Assembly: GCA_037044905.1 (NCBI GenBank) | Contig: JBAOKB010000093.1 | Span: forward strand, 434,001 to 498,000 | Length of the DNA: 64,000 bases | Origin: Hortaea werneckii | Taxonomy: Eukaryota; Ascomycota; Dothideomycetes; Mycosphaerellales; Teratosphaeriaceae | Direction: 5' to 3' | In this document: positions 1-11,299 of the stretch, one piece after another | Layout: each line of letters opens with the position of its first letter | How positions within the stretch are numbered: the first letter of the stretch is position 1 | Made by a program: the position numbers and the translations under genes | The notes under the pieces: generated by a model | What the model was told of the DNA's origin: nothing | Database searches by the model: none | What the model saw: the letters and a program-made list of their open reading frames with translations, nothing else

Positions 1-638
1 AAACGAAGCTGATTCAAGAAGTCAGCCATTTGTTCAATGACCGGCTTTTTGTAGGGAGATACTTACGGAGCTCCTGACCAACCAAGGATATCTGTAGTGA
101 TCAGGAAGAACATCTGGCCCCAGGAGGCAGTTCTCATGGCACGAGCTGCAACTCGCCATTCAGCATCGGTAGGCTTGAGGGGATCCTGGCTGGAAGAGGC
201 AAGCGAAGCATCGCGGGACTGGACCTGACCGCCCTCCTTGGTTTCCGCAACAGGAGACGGGTGTGACTCGACAGAAGACTGAAGAGCCATGACACGCTGC
301 TCTTTCTCTCTCTTCTGGCGTGCGCGGCCCTCGGCGGAGAATTTGCCCTTGATCAGTTCGAGGAGGGGATAGCTGCCGTGCTCGGCTTTGAATCTCTGCT
401 CCTCCTCCTGTTCCATCTCGCGCTCAAGCTTGGCCCAGAAGGTGTACTCTTCGAAGGTGACCGTCTCGTCGACACGCGCAGCAAGACCCCAGGTTCGCTC
501 CTGGACGGCGTTCTTCTCCGTGGAGACATTGGACGCTCTGCGCGCCTCGGCCTCAATCGCCATCTCCATCTCAGCCGTGGGATGGTTGGCGGGGTTCACA
601 GGGTACACGTCCATGATGGCGGCTTCTCTCTTCCGCAC
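1..638 (-). CDS. AAAP-family amino-acid transporter, N-terminal part (truncated by window edge)
   Basis: This is the cytosolic N-terminus and the start of the first membrane helix of a fungal amino-acid/auxin permease family transporter, a membrane carrier for amino acids. Exon 1 is 67-638. It carries the family's long charged N-terminal region (TWGLAARVDETVTFEEY) and ends in the helix-1 signature FFLITTDILGWSGAP. A canonical donor (GTAAGT at 66-61), a CTGAC branch site and TCAG acceptor give a 58-bp intron at 9-66. Bases 8-1 continue in frame as Pro-Phe-Val, as in relatives. The first ATG is at 638; a second in-frame ATG at 614 (MDVYPVNPANHP) looks like the more natural start. The remaining helices lie outside the window, so substrate specificity cannot be judged. 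Confidence 0.85.
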
Positions 639-2869
639 GAACGTGGAAAATGGGTAAGATATTGCGAGTACTACAAGACCAAAGCAAGATCAACGACGGG
701 GCTGTAGGTACATATTTAAGTGGCAGACGGCACAGATCCAAGTACGCTGGACCGTATTGGAATGCAAACTCTCGGGAACTCCAATTGGAGGCTGGCAACC
801 AGTGCATAATACAATTGACAGTATCGCCTGCTTAATCTGGCCTAGTCAGGGCCGGCGATGTGTCCAGCAATGGAAGAGCCAGATAATCAGATGAATCCTG
901 AACGCTCGATTGGCCGTGTTCGGGTACACAGGTATCGCTTACGGCCTCGGCCATGGACCAGTGGCTGTAGGCTTGAGATCCTTGGTGTGAAGCCTCAACT
1001 ATGCTTTTAACGGCTGAATAAGAACGTCCGGGGTAGGCTTATACGGATTAGGAAGGAGGGAAGGCCGTGTGCTGCCAAGTCGAAGCGGTGATTGCTTCGC
1101 CAGGCTTCGTACTCGGTTCTGTCGGGATACCAAGAGCGTTGGTCCCCGCGGCGTCCCTTGTCATGTGTGCTATAGAGCGCGCGGATCCCTGCCTCTTCGG
1201 CACGTTAGTCGAGATAACATGGCACTCGCGTGGTGAAATTGATAAGGCCAGTGAAGCCAAACGCGCGATAGCGGAATCGCAGGAGGCCGGTGGCGACAGA
1301 TAGGATTCTGGATGCAGGAAATAAGCGAAAGTGACCAGAAGATGCATGCTTCAAAGGAAGAATTGCCAAGGGCTGCTTCGAATGGCAAGCCGAGGTTTGG
1401 CATTGCTTTGCGGGGAGAAGCTGTTATGCCGCGTTCTTCACCATCCACCATCACCTTTTGGCGCTTACAGTCGGCAATGGGAGGTAGTATGGTAGATACA
1501 TGTCGTATGTATCCTGGACATTCATCTGGCATTCAACTCCATATGTGCGCTGCTGATTAAGAGACCCTGCCGCCCTCCCTGCACGACTAATCGCAAGGCA
1601 TGGTTAAATTTGGCCTTCCAAGGTTCGTAACGGCATGTGGAGAAGGTTTGCCGCTGATAAGAAACACCAGCATCAATTTGTCCACACAATATGACCATAG
1701 GCCACACACATACAATTGGTCACTGGAGTGCAATTCATTACAAGCGCACCCACCCACCTGGAAATGGACGGCCTTGCCAGCCCTTTTGTGGGCAATATCC
1801 CCGTCCCCTTCTCCAGACTTACAGATATCAACAGAAAGAGCGAATCCTCCAACTGAAGTTCTCGTACACCCCTAACCTTCCTTCGATAATCGCCCTTACC
1901 TCTCACCACCCTTAACATTCCGCGCTCTCAAGAGCCCATCGCCGAGGAATGTAACACTTTTCAAGCGGCAGGTCGCCTAAGGTGCAACACTGCAATCCTT
2001 CCAATATCTTACCTACATACGGCCGTAGTCACTGTCTCTTTCTGCGAGAGATGGTCGTTGTTCTCTTAGATCATTGCTACGCTGCACCCACACTGTTCGT
2101 CTGTCCGTCAATCGATCAACCCCCATCCTCCTATCCCTCTGTTCAGCTCCTGGATTCGCACCGGACAAAATCCTCTTACCGTCATTGCTGATAAGATGCA
2201 TGCTGCGCTGTCAGCCAGTCACTCAGCAGTGTCCCTTTGACATCATGGACATCGTTAGTGCGAAGAGATAGGAGAATTGTTCTGCCCTTACGATCGCAGG
2301 GTCTTTCTTCTTATCTTCGCGGGGAGGATGAAATCTTGAAAAGGCAAACCGTAGGATTTTTGCTGCCCACATTCATTAACTACCAATTTTGCATGGCGAA
2401 CGGAAGCGAGGGGTTCGCAGTGTCCTTGCTTGACAGTCCATTGATCCAAGTTACTTGCCCTGGCCTTTTGATGGGACAAGAGAACGAGAATTGGTCATTG
2501 CCTGCAATGTTTACGTGAAATCGGCAGAAAAACAAAACCCTTGAGTGGTGAAAGCGCGGTCTTCATCATGCATGCACGTAGAGCCTTAGAGCGGAATTTG
2601 AGACGATACATGGTAACGACCGACTTGACATGCAAAAATTGACATGGATAGCAAGGGAAGCCTGTGGTTTTAGTTTCGATAATATACATATTTTAAAGTC
2701 CCACCTTCCCTTGAACCACTTTCAACGAGGCTGGGAGGAAATTGATCTGCCTCTCCCAGTAGTCCTTGAGGAATTTCTAAAATGTCAGGACGTGATGCAT
2801 TTTGTCTATGGCACTTAAAGGCAGCGCAGAGGGATGGAAGAAAGATCAGACGCTTCTCTTTATCCGTTC
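639..2869. other. Gene-free intergenic stretch
   Basis: These 2.2 kb separate the transporter start from the 3' end of RPN7. They contain only short open frames on both strands, none with recognisable domains or convincing splice structure. The transporter promoter must lie at the left end. I see no RNA gene or repeat. Confidence 0.5.
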
Positions 2870-4498
2870 TTAACTCCGCTCGCTTCCTCTCAACCGCACG
2901 ACCTGGCCGTACTTTTGAAGTTTCGTGATGAGCTGGTCACCTGTGCGGATGACATCGTGATACCTACGAAAAATGAGATTAGCAAGCAAATTCGACACGA
3001 ATTCAACAAGAGACAAAAAGAAATGAAAGACTTACTGGTGGTTCTTGTCATCGCTTCTCACCGTCTCAATCACCCCCTTCACCCTATCAATCGTGCAGCC
3101 CAACCTCTGACTGGCGATGAAGGGCGCAAGATCACGATCCAGCCAATCGACTGAAACGCCAAACGAACGCGCCATGCTCTCCAGACTCACAACCTTGTAG
3201 CTCTGCAGCAGCTGGGCGTAAGCGCGGAGTCGCATTTCCCGCACGAAGAAGTGCTTGTGTTCATAGAGGTGGCGATCGGTGGCAAGGAAGTTCTGTTCCA
3301 CGCTGGCAAGAGAGCGGAAGAAGGAGGCGTAGTCGCCATGGTAGAGGGAAGAGATGAGGGTTGCTAGGGGTCGGAAGTCGAGGTGCGGTTCGGCGCGGGC
3401 TTGCTGTTCGGCGGAAGCGGAGCCTGATGCGAGGGTCGTCAGGTTGACGGCAGTGGGTTGGGGAGTGGCGGAGCTGGGTTTTTGAGGCTTGCTGGAGGAT
3501 GTGTCGGAGTCGGCCATGTCTTGGTCCTGAGCGCCGCCAGCAGAAGGCTGTCCGCTCAGGGCAGAGAGACGCTCGGCATCTGAGTCGGCACCGAAGACAG
3601 CGCGGATCTCTGGGGCATCGACGACTTTGGTCTTGAAGTCGCGGCGGGGGAGGCTGACGGCGCCAGCGAGGGAAGCGTACACCACAAGGGAGCTATAAGA
3701 GCACAGCTCGGTGGAGGTGAAGGTGGAGAGGGAATCGAGGAGGAGAGGCGCAGCTTCCTTGTGGGCGCGGATGGTGAGCAGATGCAGACCGCTATAGGCC
3801 TTTAATCGGTTGCGGCGGTCCCAGTCACCGCCGCTCTCAACCAACTGCTGACAACGGTCCACGTTCTTCTTGACTAGCAGCTTGTCGTCGAAGAAGAAGC
3901 CGATGCGGATGATGGCCATCACGATGTCAATCTTCGTACCCAGGATGCCTGCCGCCTCAAACACCTTCTCGAATTCTTTCAAAGCATTGTCTTTGTCGCC
4001 TATCCTAGCGTAGAACTCGGCGCGCTTCGCCTGAGCGTTCTGAATTTCCGTCTCACCTGCTGTTTCGCGTGCCTCGTCCTCCTCCTTCTGAATCGTCGCC
4101 AGCTCCTTCTCGTTCTCGGCCTGCAATTGGTTGTACAGCTGCTCGTCCCAGCCCAGCTCTACACTCCGGTCGGTCTTCCCGCCCAGCACACCCACCATGG
4201 AAGGCGCGTTGATGCTGCTGGTGCGCCGCAGCATCTGATCCGGTGCTGGGGCTGTGCTGGATCGCGAAGCTGTGGGTGACGCCATGCCAGAGCCAGACTC
4301 GCCACTACCATTCAACTTGCCCGTCTGCGGATGGGCGAGGTAGGCGTACAGAGGCGCCATCTTGTGCTCGCGGATATCATGTTGGAGCGCTTCGAGCGAT
4401 GAGCGTTTGGCGGCGGCATCGGTGCTGGGTGCGGCGAGGGTGAAGACAGAGGCGGCGAGCGGGAGGAGTGGATACTTCAAGAATTGAGGGTCGCCCAT
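2870..4498 (-). CDS. RPN7: 26S proteasome regulatory subunit Rpn7 (PSMD6)
   Basis: Rpn7 is a PCI-domain scaffold subunit of the proteasome lid and acts in nucleus and cytoplasm in ubiquitin-dependent protein degradation. The CDS is two exons, 3036-4498 and 2870-2963, with a 72-bp intron (GTAAGT donor, CGTAG acceptor) close to the 3' end; the product is 518 aa. The family's conserved core is clear: LGWDEQLYNQL, the TPR-like helices around KRAEFYARIGDKDNALKEF and IRIGFFFDD, then the C-terminal PCI part ending in ITKLQKYGQVVR. It is longer than yeast Rpn7 because of Ser/Gly/Pro-rich insertions near residues 60-95 and a Ser/Thr/Gln-rich stretch near 300-370. The first ATG (MGDPQFLKYP) matches the family start. 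It is divergently paired with ABD1. No frame disruptions. Confidence 0.95.
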
Positions 4499-4892
4499 GG
4501 TCGCTGCCGATGATGGAAGGAGTGTGATGCAGCGTGTGTGGTGGCGGTGGCAGTAGTGTTGGTGGAGTTGGCGGCGGTGATGGGGAGGTGAAAGTGGTGA
4601 TGGTGGTGGTCGACTGGCGAGTTACCTTACAGGACTACCTACTGACGCAGCTACATACCTCCGAAGGCCGTGAGATGATCTGCCTAGCTGTTCGAGACGG
4701 AAGGTGGAGCGAGCACGGGACGCGCCGGCCGGGGTCTAGCGCACTGCCAGGCGGATGGCGTACCTGGAGAGCTGGACGCCTTCACATGCAACTTCATCTT
4801 CACAGCTTCTGCACAAACTTCGGTGCAGTCGCTGCTGTTGCTATTGTCCGATTGTCTATACCGTAGTCTCGACTGGCAACATCGACATCGTC
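4499..4892. promoter_or_regulatory. Shared divergent promoter of RPN7 and ABD1
   Basis: The two start codons face away from each other across 394 bp, so both promoters must lie here. The RPN7-proximal third is G-rich with repeated GGTGG/GGCGG units. A GGTGGCAGT resembles, but does not match, the yeast proteasome control element GGTGGCAAA. No TATA box is evident. Confidence 0.5.
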
Positions 4893-6620
4893 ATGGCCGG
4901 CGACGACCTTCCCTCCAACGTCACCGCCCCTCGTCCTATCCAGAAGCGGAAACGACCCCAGGACAACGCCGCCCGCGCCAACAAGTCCGCTCGCACCAGC
5001 ACCCCGAACGCTTACGCCCGTCGCACTCCGCCTCCGGAGCCCAAACCCATCGACCCGGAGCAAGATGACAATGATGGCGATCAGTCACCTCCCCGCAAGC
5101 TCAAACGCCCTGGTGCCGGTGCCCGCATGGCCCGCGAGCAACGCCAAGCCGCAGAAGCTGTCCGTCACCGCCGCGAGGAAGACCAGCGCCGACAAGCCCA
5201 TGAAGAGCGTCAAAGAAGCGGCGCAGATCTCGTCGCGGAACACTACAATGCCGTACCTCAGCTGGGCCGCGAATGGCGCAAGACCGACTCCCAGATCAAA
5301 GGCCTCCGCAACTTAAACAACTGGATCAAATCCACCCTCATTCAGAAGTTCGCTCGGCCGGACATCATCCCGCAGCATGGCTATCTTGTGCTCGATATGG
5401 CGTGCGGAAAGGGCGGCGATCTGGGGAAATGGAGTAAAGCCTCGCCGCCTCCAGGGTTGTACGTCGGCTGTGACATTGCCGACGTGAGTATCGAGCAGGC
5501 GCGCGGGAGATGGGCAGAGACGAGGCGCAAGGTCATGGACGCTGAATTCTATGTGCAAGACACGTTTGGGCGGCCACTTTTTGAAGTTCCCATCGTGCGT
5601 CAAGTGGGCTTTAATCCGAACTGTGGACCTGGAAATGGAATAATTCAGGGTGGGATGCCGACAGGTGGCTTTGATGTTGTGAGCATGATGTTTGCATTGC
5701 ACTATAGTTTCGAGAGGGAAGATCTGGCGAGGGGAATGTTGAAGAATGTTGCGGGAGCTCTGAAAAAGGGCGGAAGGTTTATCGGTTGCATGCCAAATTC
5801 GGACGTCATCTCCGCAACGGTGAAGAGGTCGTTGCAGGCCGAGGCGCCCGGAACGACGCCAGCTCGAAAGTCCGCGACGCCGGGCAGAGCTGCAGAGGGC
5901 GATGCTAAGGACAAGGAAGATGGAGAGGAGGATGACTGGGATCCAGAGAAGCCGGCCGATGCTGATGAAGAAGATGATTGGGACCCTGAGAAACCATCTG
6001 AACCTCAACAAGCGACCAATGATACACCCTCCAATCCCAATAACGACGAAGAAGAAGATGACTGGGATCCCGAGAAACCCTCCGAACCGACGCCACCCAA
6101 CCAACCTCCCCAAGACCCGTCATCGTCAAACAACAATGCGCCCGCCACGGATCCCTCAGCATCCACAACCCCGGCTGCCACCGACTCATCTACTACCGCT
6201 CCTCCCCTCGAATGGGGCAACAGCCTTTACAAAGTTTCATTTCCCCGACACCAACCCCTTCCCAATCGACGCCTACCCCGGGACGGCACTTTCCGACCTC
6301 CCTACGGCTGGAAATACTTCTACCACCTGGCCGAAGCAGTCAACGCACCCGAATACGTCGTTCCCTGGGAAGGTTTCCGCGCTCTGGCCGAAGAATACGG
6401 GCTAGAGCTGATGTATCGGAAGGGATTCCGCGAGGTTCTGGGCGAAGTTCACGATGTTGAACCCGGTGTCCCAGTCGATAGAAGTCTGACTGAATTGGCG
6501 GAGCGGATGGGTGTCTTAAGTCGGGATCGAAGTGCGGGGAGGGACGGAGGATTGTTGGTTAGTGAGGAGGAGATGGAGGCGGCGGGATTTTATCATGCAT
6601 TCTGTTTCTACAAGACTTAG
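4893..6620 (+). CDS. ABD1: mRNA cap guanine-N7 methyltransferase
   Basis: The enzyme transfers a methyl group from S-adenosylmethionine to the guanine N7 of the mRNA cap in the nucleus. The start is taken at MAGDDLPSN, giving 575 aa; the open frame extends 46 codons further upstream, but that part is Cys/Ser-rich and unlike the family. Residues 1-110 are basic and disordered. The catalytic domain follows: RNLNNWIKS near 139-147, SAM motif I VLDMACGKGGDLGKW at 166-180, VGCDIA at 191-196, and FDVVSMMFALHYSFE at 260-274. The C-terminus AGFYHAFCFYKT is typical. An acidic/Pro/Ser-rich insertion of about 140 residues (roughly 313-455) splits the methyltransferase fold and holds three copies of EDDWDPEKP. 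No introns or frame breaks. Confidence 0.93.
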   Translation: MAGDDLPSNVTAPRPIQKRKRPQDNAARANKSARTSTPNAYARRTPPPEPKPIDPEQDDNDGDQSPPRKLKRPGAGARMAREQRQAAEAVRHRREEDQRRQAHEERQRSGADLVAEHYNAVPQLGREWRKTDSQIKGLRNLNNWIKSTLIQKFARPDIIPQHGYLVLDMACGKGGDLGKWSKASPPPGLYVGCDIADVSIEQARGRWAETRRKVMDAEFYVQDTFGRPLFEVPIVRQVGFNPNCGPGNGIIQGGMPTGGFDVVSMMFALHYSFEREDLARGMLKNVAGALKKGGRFIGCMPNSDVISATVKRSLQAEAPGTTPARKSATPGRAAEGDAKDKEDGEEDDWDPEKPADADEEDDWDPEKPSEPQQATNDTPSNPNNDEEEDDWDPEKPSEPTPPNQPPQDPSSSNNNAPATDPSASTTPAATDSSTTAPPLEWGNSLYKVSFPRHQPLPNRRLPRDGTFRPPYGWKYFYHLAEAVNAPEYVVPWEGFRALAEEYGLELMYRKGFREVLGEVHDVEPGVPVDRSLTELAERMGVLSRDRSAGRDGGLLVSEEEMEAAGFYHAFCFYKT

Positions 6621-6973
6621 GAGATTCACTATCATATTTGGTCTATCCAAGGGAGGGACCGGTTTTTAGATATCATGTACACATAAGGAGAGCGATGATT
6701 TGACTGAGTACAAACAAAGCCTCCAGCTAGGCGAATTCAGGGCTGGTATGTATACTCTTAACATCATGCCGAATGAAACGATCACGAGCAAACAAAGCAA
6801 CAAAAATCAGACACTTGCCCGCCTCGCAAAATCCTTCTTCACGCGTGCCTTGGACTCATGCTCGGGTGAGAGAGGAGATAAGTGGATAGCATGCAGAAGC
6901 CGCTTCCTCCCGGAACTTAACCAGGGGCACCTTTCAAAGAGACGCCCATGCTAGGGAAGCCCGGTAGAGTCTT
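6621..6973. other. 3'-3' intergenic spacer
   Basis: This spacer lies between the convergent ends of ABD1 and the cutinase gene. It must hold both 3' UTRs. No gene is seen. Confidence 0.5.
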
Positions 6974-7948
6974 CTAACCGAAGAGGCTACCGAGATCGAA
7001 TCCTGAAGATGACGACTCGTCGCCAGAAGAGGCTGAGGAAGAGGAAGAAGAGGAGGAGGAGGAGGAGGAGGAGGAGGAGGAGCCAGCGGACTGGACCTTC
7101 TGCTGTAAGAAGTCGGAGGCGGGCGATACGTCGTCGGTGTAGGTGAAGTGGCCAGCCTGGAAAAAGAAAAAGTCAGTTTAGGAGCTCATAGAGTGTGGAG
7201 GTATAGGCGAAGAGGGTAGAAAGCTAAGTGAATGTGGAGGGAGGCCTTTTCTTCCCTTTTCTCCTTGGCAAAAGGGGAACGATTTGGGGAAAGAAGACGA
7301 CATACCGTAACAAGCAATGCACCTCCGCAAACGCCGTCTGTCGCCGCGCAATACACCTTCACCTTGTCGGCAGGGAAGTTCTCGATCTGGCCGTCATTCT
7401 GCGCGTTCTTGGTGTAACCGAACAGGACCACGCCGGCAATCTGGTCCTGCACTTCCGCGTCCAGGTCCTTGATAGCGCCGTTCATGACGGCAGTGCCCTG
7501 GCTGTATCCCGAAGCGACGATCGTCGAGTCCGGACACTTAGTGTGGGCGAGGTTGAAGAGCCGCTTGGCTTCGTCGAAAGCGCCCTGGGAGGAGCCGCCA
7601 GGCAGAGCGTTCTGTGCCAGCCCGGCTGAGTAGGCGCCCCCGACGCCTTGGCAGGCCACGTCGCCTAAGGCGCGTTTGAGGGAGCTGCAGAGGGCGGGGC
7701 CAGTCGAGAGGCCCTTTAAGTGGGCGTTAGCATTGCTGAGTGTAAGGAGAGAGTCCAATGGCGTAGTTGCTTACCATGTTGCCAGGTTCCGTTGAGGCAC
7801 GAGCATTGATGAAAATGACCGGCTTGCAGCTGCCATCCTCCAGCTCATTGCTTGTAGAGCCTCCGAGTTGACGCACAGCTAGGTCTTTAGCGGGAGCTGC
7901 GACTGCGCTTGCGGCGAAAAGACCGGTGAGGAGTGGAGTGAAATGCAT
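6974..7948 (-). CDS. Secreted cutinase with C-terminal poly-serine tail
   Basis: Cutinases are secreted serine esterases of the alpha/beta-hydrolase fold that cleave plant cutin and other esters. There are three exons: 7775-7948, 7306-7713 and 6974-7156. The introns are 61 bp (GTAAGC...CTAAC...AAAG) and 149 bp (GTATGT...CCAG); the product is 254 aa. A signal peptide opens the protein (MHFTPLLTGLFAASAVAAP). The family block ARASTEPGNM joins GLSTGPALC exactly at the first splice. The nucleophile Ser is in GYSQG, the catalytic Asp in the TDGVC segment, and the catalytic His in the third exon (AGHFTY). The catalytic triad is therefore complete. Odd feature: after the esterase domain comes a run of 16 Ser, encoded by a TCC repeat, then a short acidic tail ending GFDLGSLFG. 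Confidence 0.95.
7034..7081 (-). repeat. TCC/TCT trinucleotide repeat encoding 16 Ser in the cutinase
   Basis: Read on the minus strand this is ten TCC codons followed by TCT/TCC/TCA serine codons, in frame with the cutinase. The pure GGA part on the plus strand (7052-7081) is a microsatellite likely to vary in length in whole serine steps. Confidence 0.9.
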
Positions 7949-8989
7949 CTTGTTTGAGTCTTGTGCCTGGGCGAGGTGTCTTGAATGAACGAGAGTGTGT
8001 ATTGCTTGCTGCAAAGCGAGTGTAATGTGATTCAATGAGTCCAGCTCAACAGTCACGATTGCAATATGATGGTGAGGTGAAGACGAGGACTGTCAAGGAA
8101 AAGGTGGCAGGCTTTTGTACCTAGAACCGTCCGAGGTAGTTTTCCTCTTGCACGCCGCCAAGCTGTTTGACATTTCAGATGGGCTTTTGGCGCATGAGAT
8201 CTTCAACCAGGAGTCCATGCTGTAGATGCATATCATGAGCCGAGGAGGTTGTCTGCCAAGGTGTTTGGAGCGAGAGACGAGGGGAGGATTCAATGGTGTG
8301 CATTGCAGTCGCTCGCTGACACTCGTTACCGCATCGGTCTGGGGCCCCGAATGGTGCTTGAGTCCTGCTCAAACATATTGACGTCGTTGGTGTCAATGCT
8401 CTCACGAGTGTGAGCGAGGACTATTGCGCCAAAACAGTCATGGTAGACGTTGCGAAGCAGGACCGAAGTTGTCCGAAGCAACAACCAGCGCCTACCTTGG
8501 TACCTACCTTGGTCATTATTTCTGCAGAGATAATGAATGCTGATGAAACGGCTGAAATGAATTGTACTGTCGATCGTCTTGGTCTTCTTCCCGTGTCCTT
8601 TGCTTGGCTCATCCGCAAGATGGCTGCAAGGCATGATAATGGCGCTCGGAATAGTCCACGCTCTGAGGTAGATCCAACCACCGAGGCATATATGGACTTT
8701 TGTGACATGTCACAGGGTTCACGGCGATCGCGTTGTCTTATAAGACCCGGTATCCCGGACAAGATGAGAAGATGAAGGCGTTTCATCACCAGATCCATCG
8801 TTTCAGAATTCCCCGCGGCCTTGACAAGAAGCTGTACGGCCGACCAAAGAGGAAATTGTCCGCTAGGCCAAGACGCTAAAGAACAACCAACATCACTCCT
8901 GTCAACGCAACTTGGACCACACGACCAACATTGTGACATGTATTTACAGGCTGTCTATGCTGGGACCTCAGATTTGTCTGCAAAGGCTG
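7949..8989. other. Intergenic stretch upstream of cutinase
   Basis: About 1 kb with no supportable gene. It contains the cutinase promoter and the 3' flank of the uncharacterised minus-strand gene. A short direct repeat of TACCTTGG occurs twice near 8493-8515. The 172-codon minus-strand open frame at 8421-8939 shows no domain and starts and stops without context. Confidence 0.45.
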
Positions 8990-10868
8990 TTATCTTCTTG
9001 CGCGAAATCCATCTCCCTCCGGCCGCCACTTCGCATTTTCCTGATCAATCAGCAGTTTCGATCGCCCCTCGCCAGCGGTACTAATGCTTTCTCCAAACGC
9101 TAAAGACTCTATGTCGTAGACGTCCGAATCTGAAACCGCTGTGGCAAATGTGTCTTCGTCAGTGGCGCTTTGGGGACCTTCTAGCCTAAAACCAGGCGCT
9201 TTCGCCTCCACCGCGCCGAGGACCCAGTACCCGATCGCCAGGAAATCGGTCTTTGAATACAAACGCGCACCTCACTGGCAAGATAGCCGTCGCTCGCATG
9301 GCTGCTGAAGCCTTCGGACTTCGCCGCCACCCCGTCTAAGCAAGCCTCTTGCGCTCTACGCAGCACGTCTCGATATGCACCTTCCGCCTGCGAAAGCTCT
9401 TCATACCGTCTGCGCTTCTCTACAAAGTATCTCTTAGACTGTTCCTCAGCTGTGTTCAAGTCTGAAGCCCCCATGTGCCTAGGTATTGATCTGGAGTCGA
9501 TGTTTCTCTAATGCTCGTTTACACCGGAGGTGTTCCGCGCTGGCTGCGTTGAGCTCTGCGCGGAGTAAAGCCTTGAGCTTCTTTTGGAGTTCTGCCGATG
9601 CACGCGCAGTTTGTCTGTGAGTGTCCTTGTCGACATCCGTTGGTACTGGCGCAATAGGTGTGCAACAGATCCGCTGTCTCTCCCCAGATTGAGCAGACGC
9701 CCTCCTCACATCTCGCACGGAGTTTCCGTTGGGCGACAAGATTCCTTTGGCGACGAAGCTGCATTCAGCTGTTGAGCAAAGTACATCGGCAACTTCTGTC
9801 AGACTTTTTCTTGCCTGTGAGAGCTTCAGTGTTAAGTCATCTCTGCGAGATACAAGTTCGTACCATTTACTCTCGGCCGGGGCTGCAGGTGCGCTTGCTA
9901 CCGAGTGTACACGCTTGGCTAGGGCTTCTTGGTCGTCATTCTGAATGCGAACCATGGCTTCTGTCGTCCACATGGCCTCTAATTCATTCTCGGCCGCCAT
10001 CCACTCTTCATCGAGGGTCATGAGCCCCAGTTCAGCCGTACGGGCGATCGCAGCCATTTCACGGAACTCTTCCAACTTCACAAAGAACGACGCCGTCAGT
10101 GCATGGATTGGTGATGATATCCCGTACTCCATCCCGATGTCGAAAGTGAGGAGCCGCTCATCGAGGCTTCTCTGATTTCTCTGTCGATCTTGCAACAGCT
10201 TTACTAGCTTGTTCTCTTCGAGCTGCCGCTTATTCAGAGCGAGTTCGAATCGCTGGAGCTTTGCGCGTTGGCTTGCCATCTGACCGATTGCGACCGGTGA
10301 CTTGTCGTTCCGCAAGATTCTGACACTGGCAAGAAGGTCATTCCACTCCACCTTTACCTTCCTGCATGGTCTTTATGGCCTGGCCGCAATTCTGGATCTT
10401 GGTCCGTAGGTCTTCAATCAATCTACGAGATTGGATGTTTGACATCAAAGCCATTACGAAGGCATCAGCTTCTGATTTCTTATTGACAGACCAAAGCTGG
10501 CGTGGCTCGTCCCGGGCGAACAATTGATACTTAGTTTCCCATTGGAGACAGCTATCCGTTCTGCTTATTTCTGGATCTGCTGGAACGTCCGGTGTAGGTG
10601 CCAGCACTGCCACGAAGCGTCCTTCCCAATCAAGACAGTTTGGAAGAGCTTCGGGCCGCTTCTCAAACGTTTTGTGGTTGATATTGCGTTCTCCAGAAAG
10701 GTCCTCTCCGATTCTCGGGGATTGGTGATCTCCAGAGCCATTGCCAGAAATACCTTTGTCTGTCTTCGGGCTTGTCTTCTTCTGGCGCTTGGTGGTAGAC
10801 TCTTGTTGTTCCTGTTGGGACTGCACAAATGACTTCCGCTTTCTGCCCGAGCTCCGATTAGGCATCAT
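8990..10868 (-). CDS. Uncharacterised nuclear-type coiled-coil protein (exon structure unresolved)
   Basis: Not a family I recognise. Four open frames run in series on the minus strand and read like one protein. 10338-10868 (starts at ATG 10868) is basic with likely nuclear localisation signals (GRKRKSF, KRQKK) and a block WETKYQLFARDEPRQLW. 9479-10351 is a long Glu/Lys/Arg/Leu heptad-rich coiled coil. 9181-9474 continues the helical character (YFVEKRRRYEELSQAE), and 8990-9262 is an acidic C-terminus. The first frame change (about 10353) is explained by one extra G in AAAGG. The second fits either a 61-bp intron (GTAAAC...TTCAG) or one extra base near 9483. The third lies near 9260-9290 and is probably an intron with GTGAGG donor. 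It is divergent from the gene at 11300. RNA reads are needed to fix the boundaries. Confidence 0.45.
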
Positions 10869-11299
10869 GGCGGGTATGGAAGTGAAATTCAGTAGTCCAG
10901 CTTCCTGAGTTGGTGTATTGGGTCAAGTGACGGCGGGTAGACGTCGATAAAATTAACTAATAGCTCTGCAAGCCTAGACAAAGAAACACATGAGACCAGA
11001 GGGTTGTCCGACTGCACAATCAGTTTGTTCTTTGTCTCAGAAAAAATTCATCTCAGCAAGAGTTACATGTGGCTTTATTCACATTCGCCATTCACCTTTG
11101 GGGCTCGAGACATCTCCAACGAGGAGGCCTATCAGCATGGCAGGAGACACACTTCCTTGTGTATACAAGCCCTCCTTTTGGGATGGTCTCCTTTACCTCA
11201 CTCTTCACACATCTCACTTACCACCTCCCCCGGCTCAACATCACGTCCAGCAATTTTCAATTAATCACAGAAATCTCATCAGTTGCTGTTATTCCAGAT
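10869..11299. promoter_or_regulatory. Divergent intergenic region between two uncharacterised genes
   Basis: About 430 bp separating start codons on opposite strands; both promoters must be here. The right half is pyrimidine-rich (CACCTCCCCCGGCTC near 11220). No recognised binding site. Confidence 0.35.

Noticed and set aside
5313..6113. 266-codon open frame antisense to ABD1
   Set aside because: Lies wholly inside the cap methyltransferase gene, with hydrophobic low-complexity content that arises from the acidic sense repeats.
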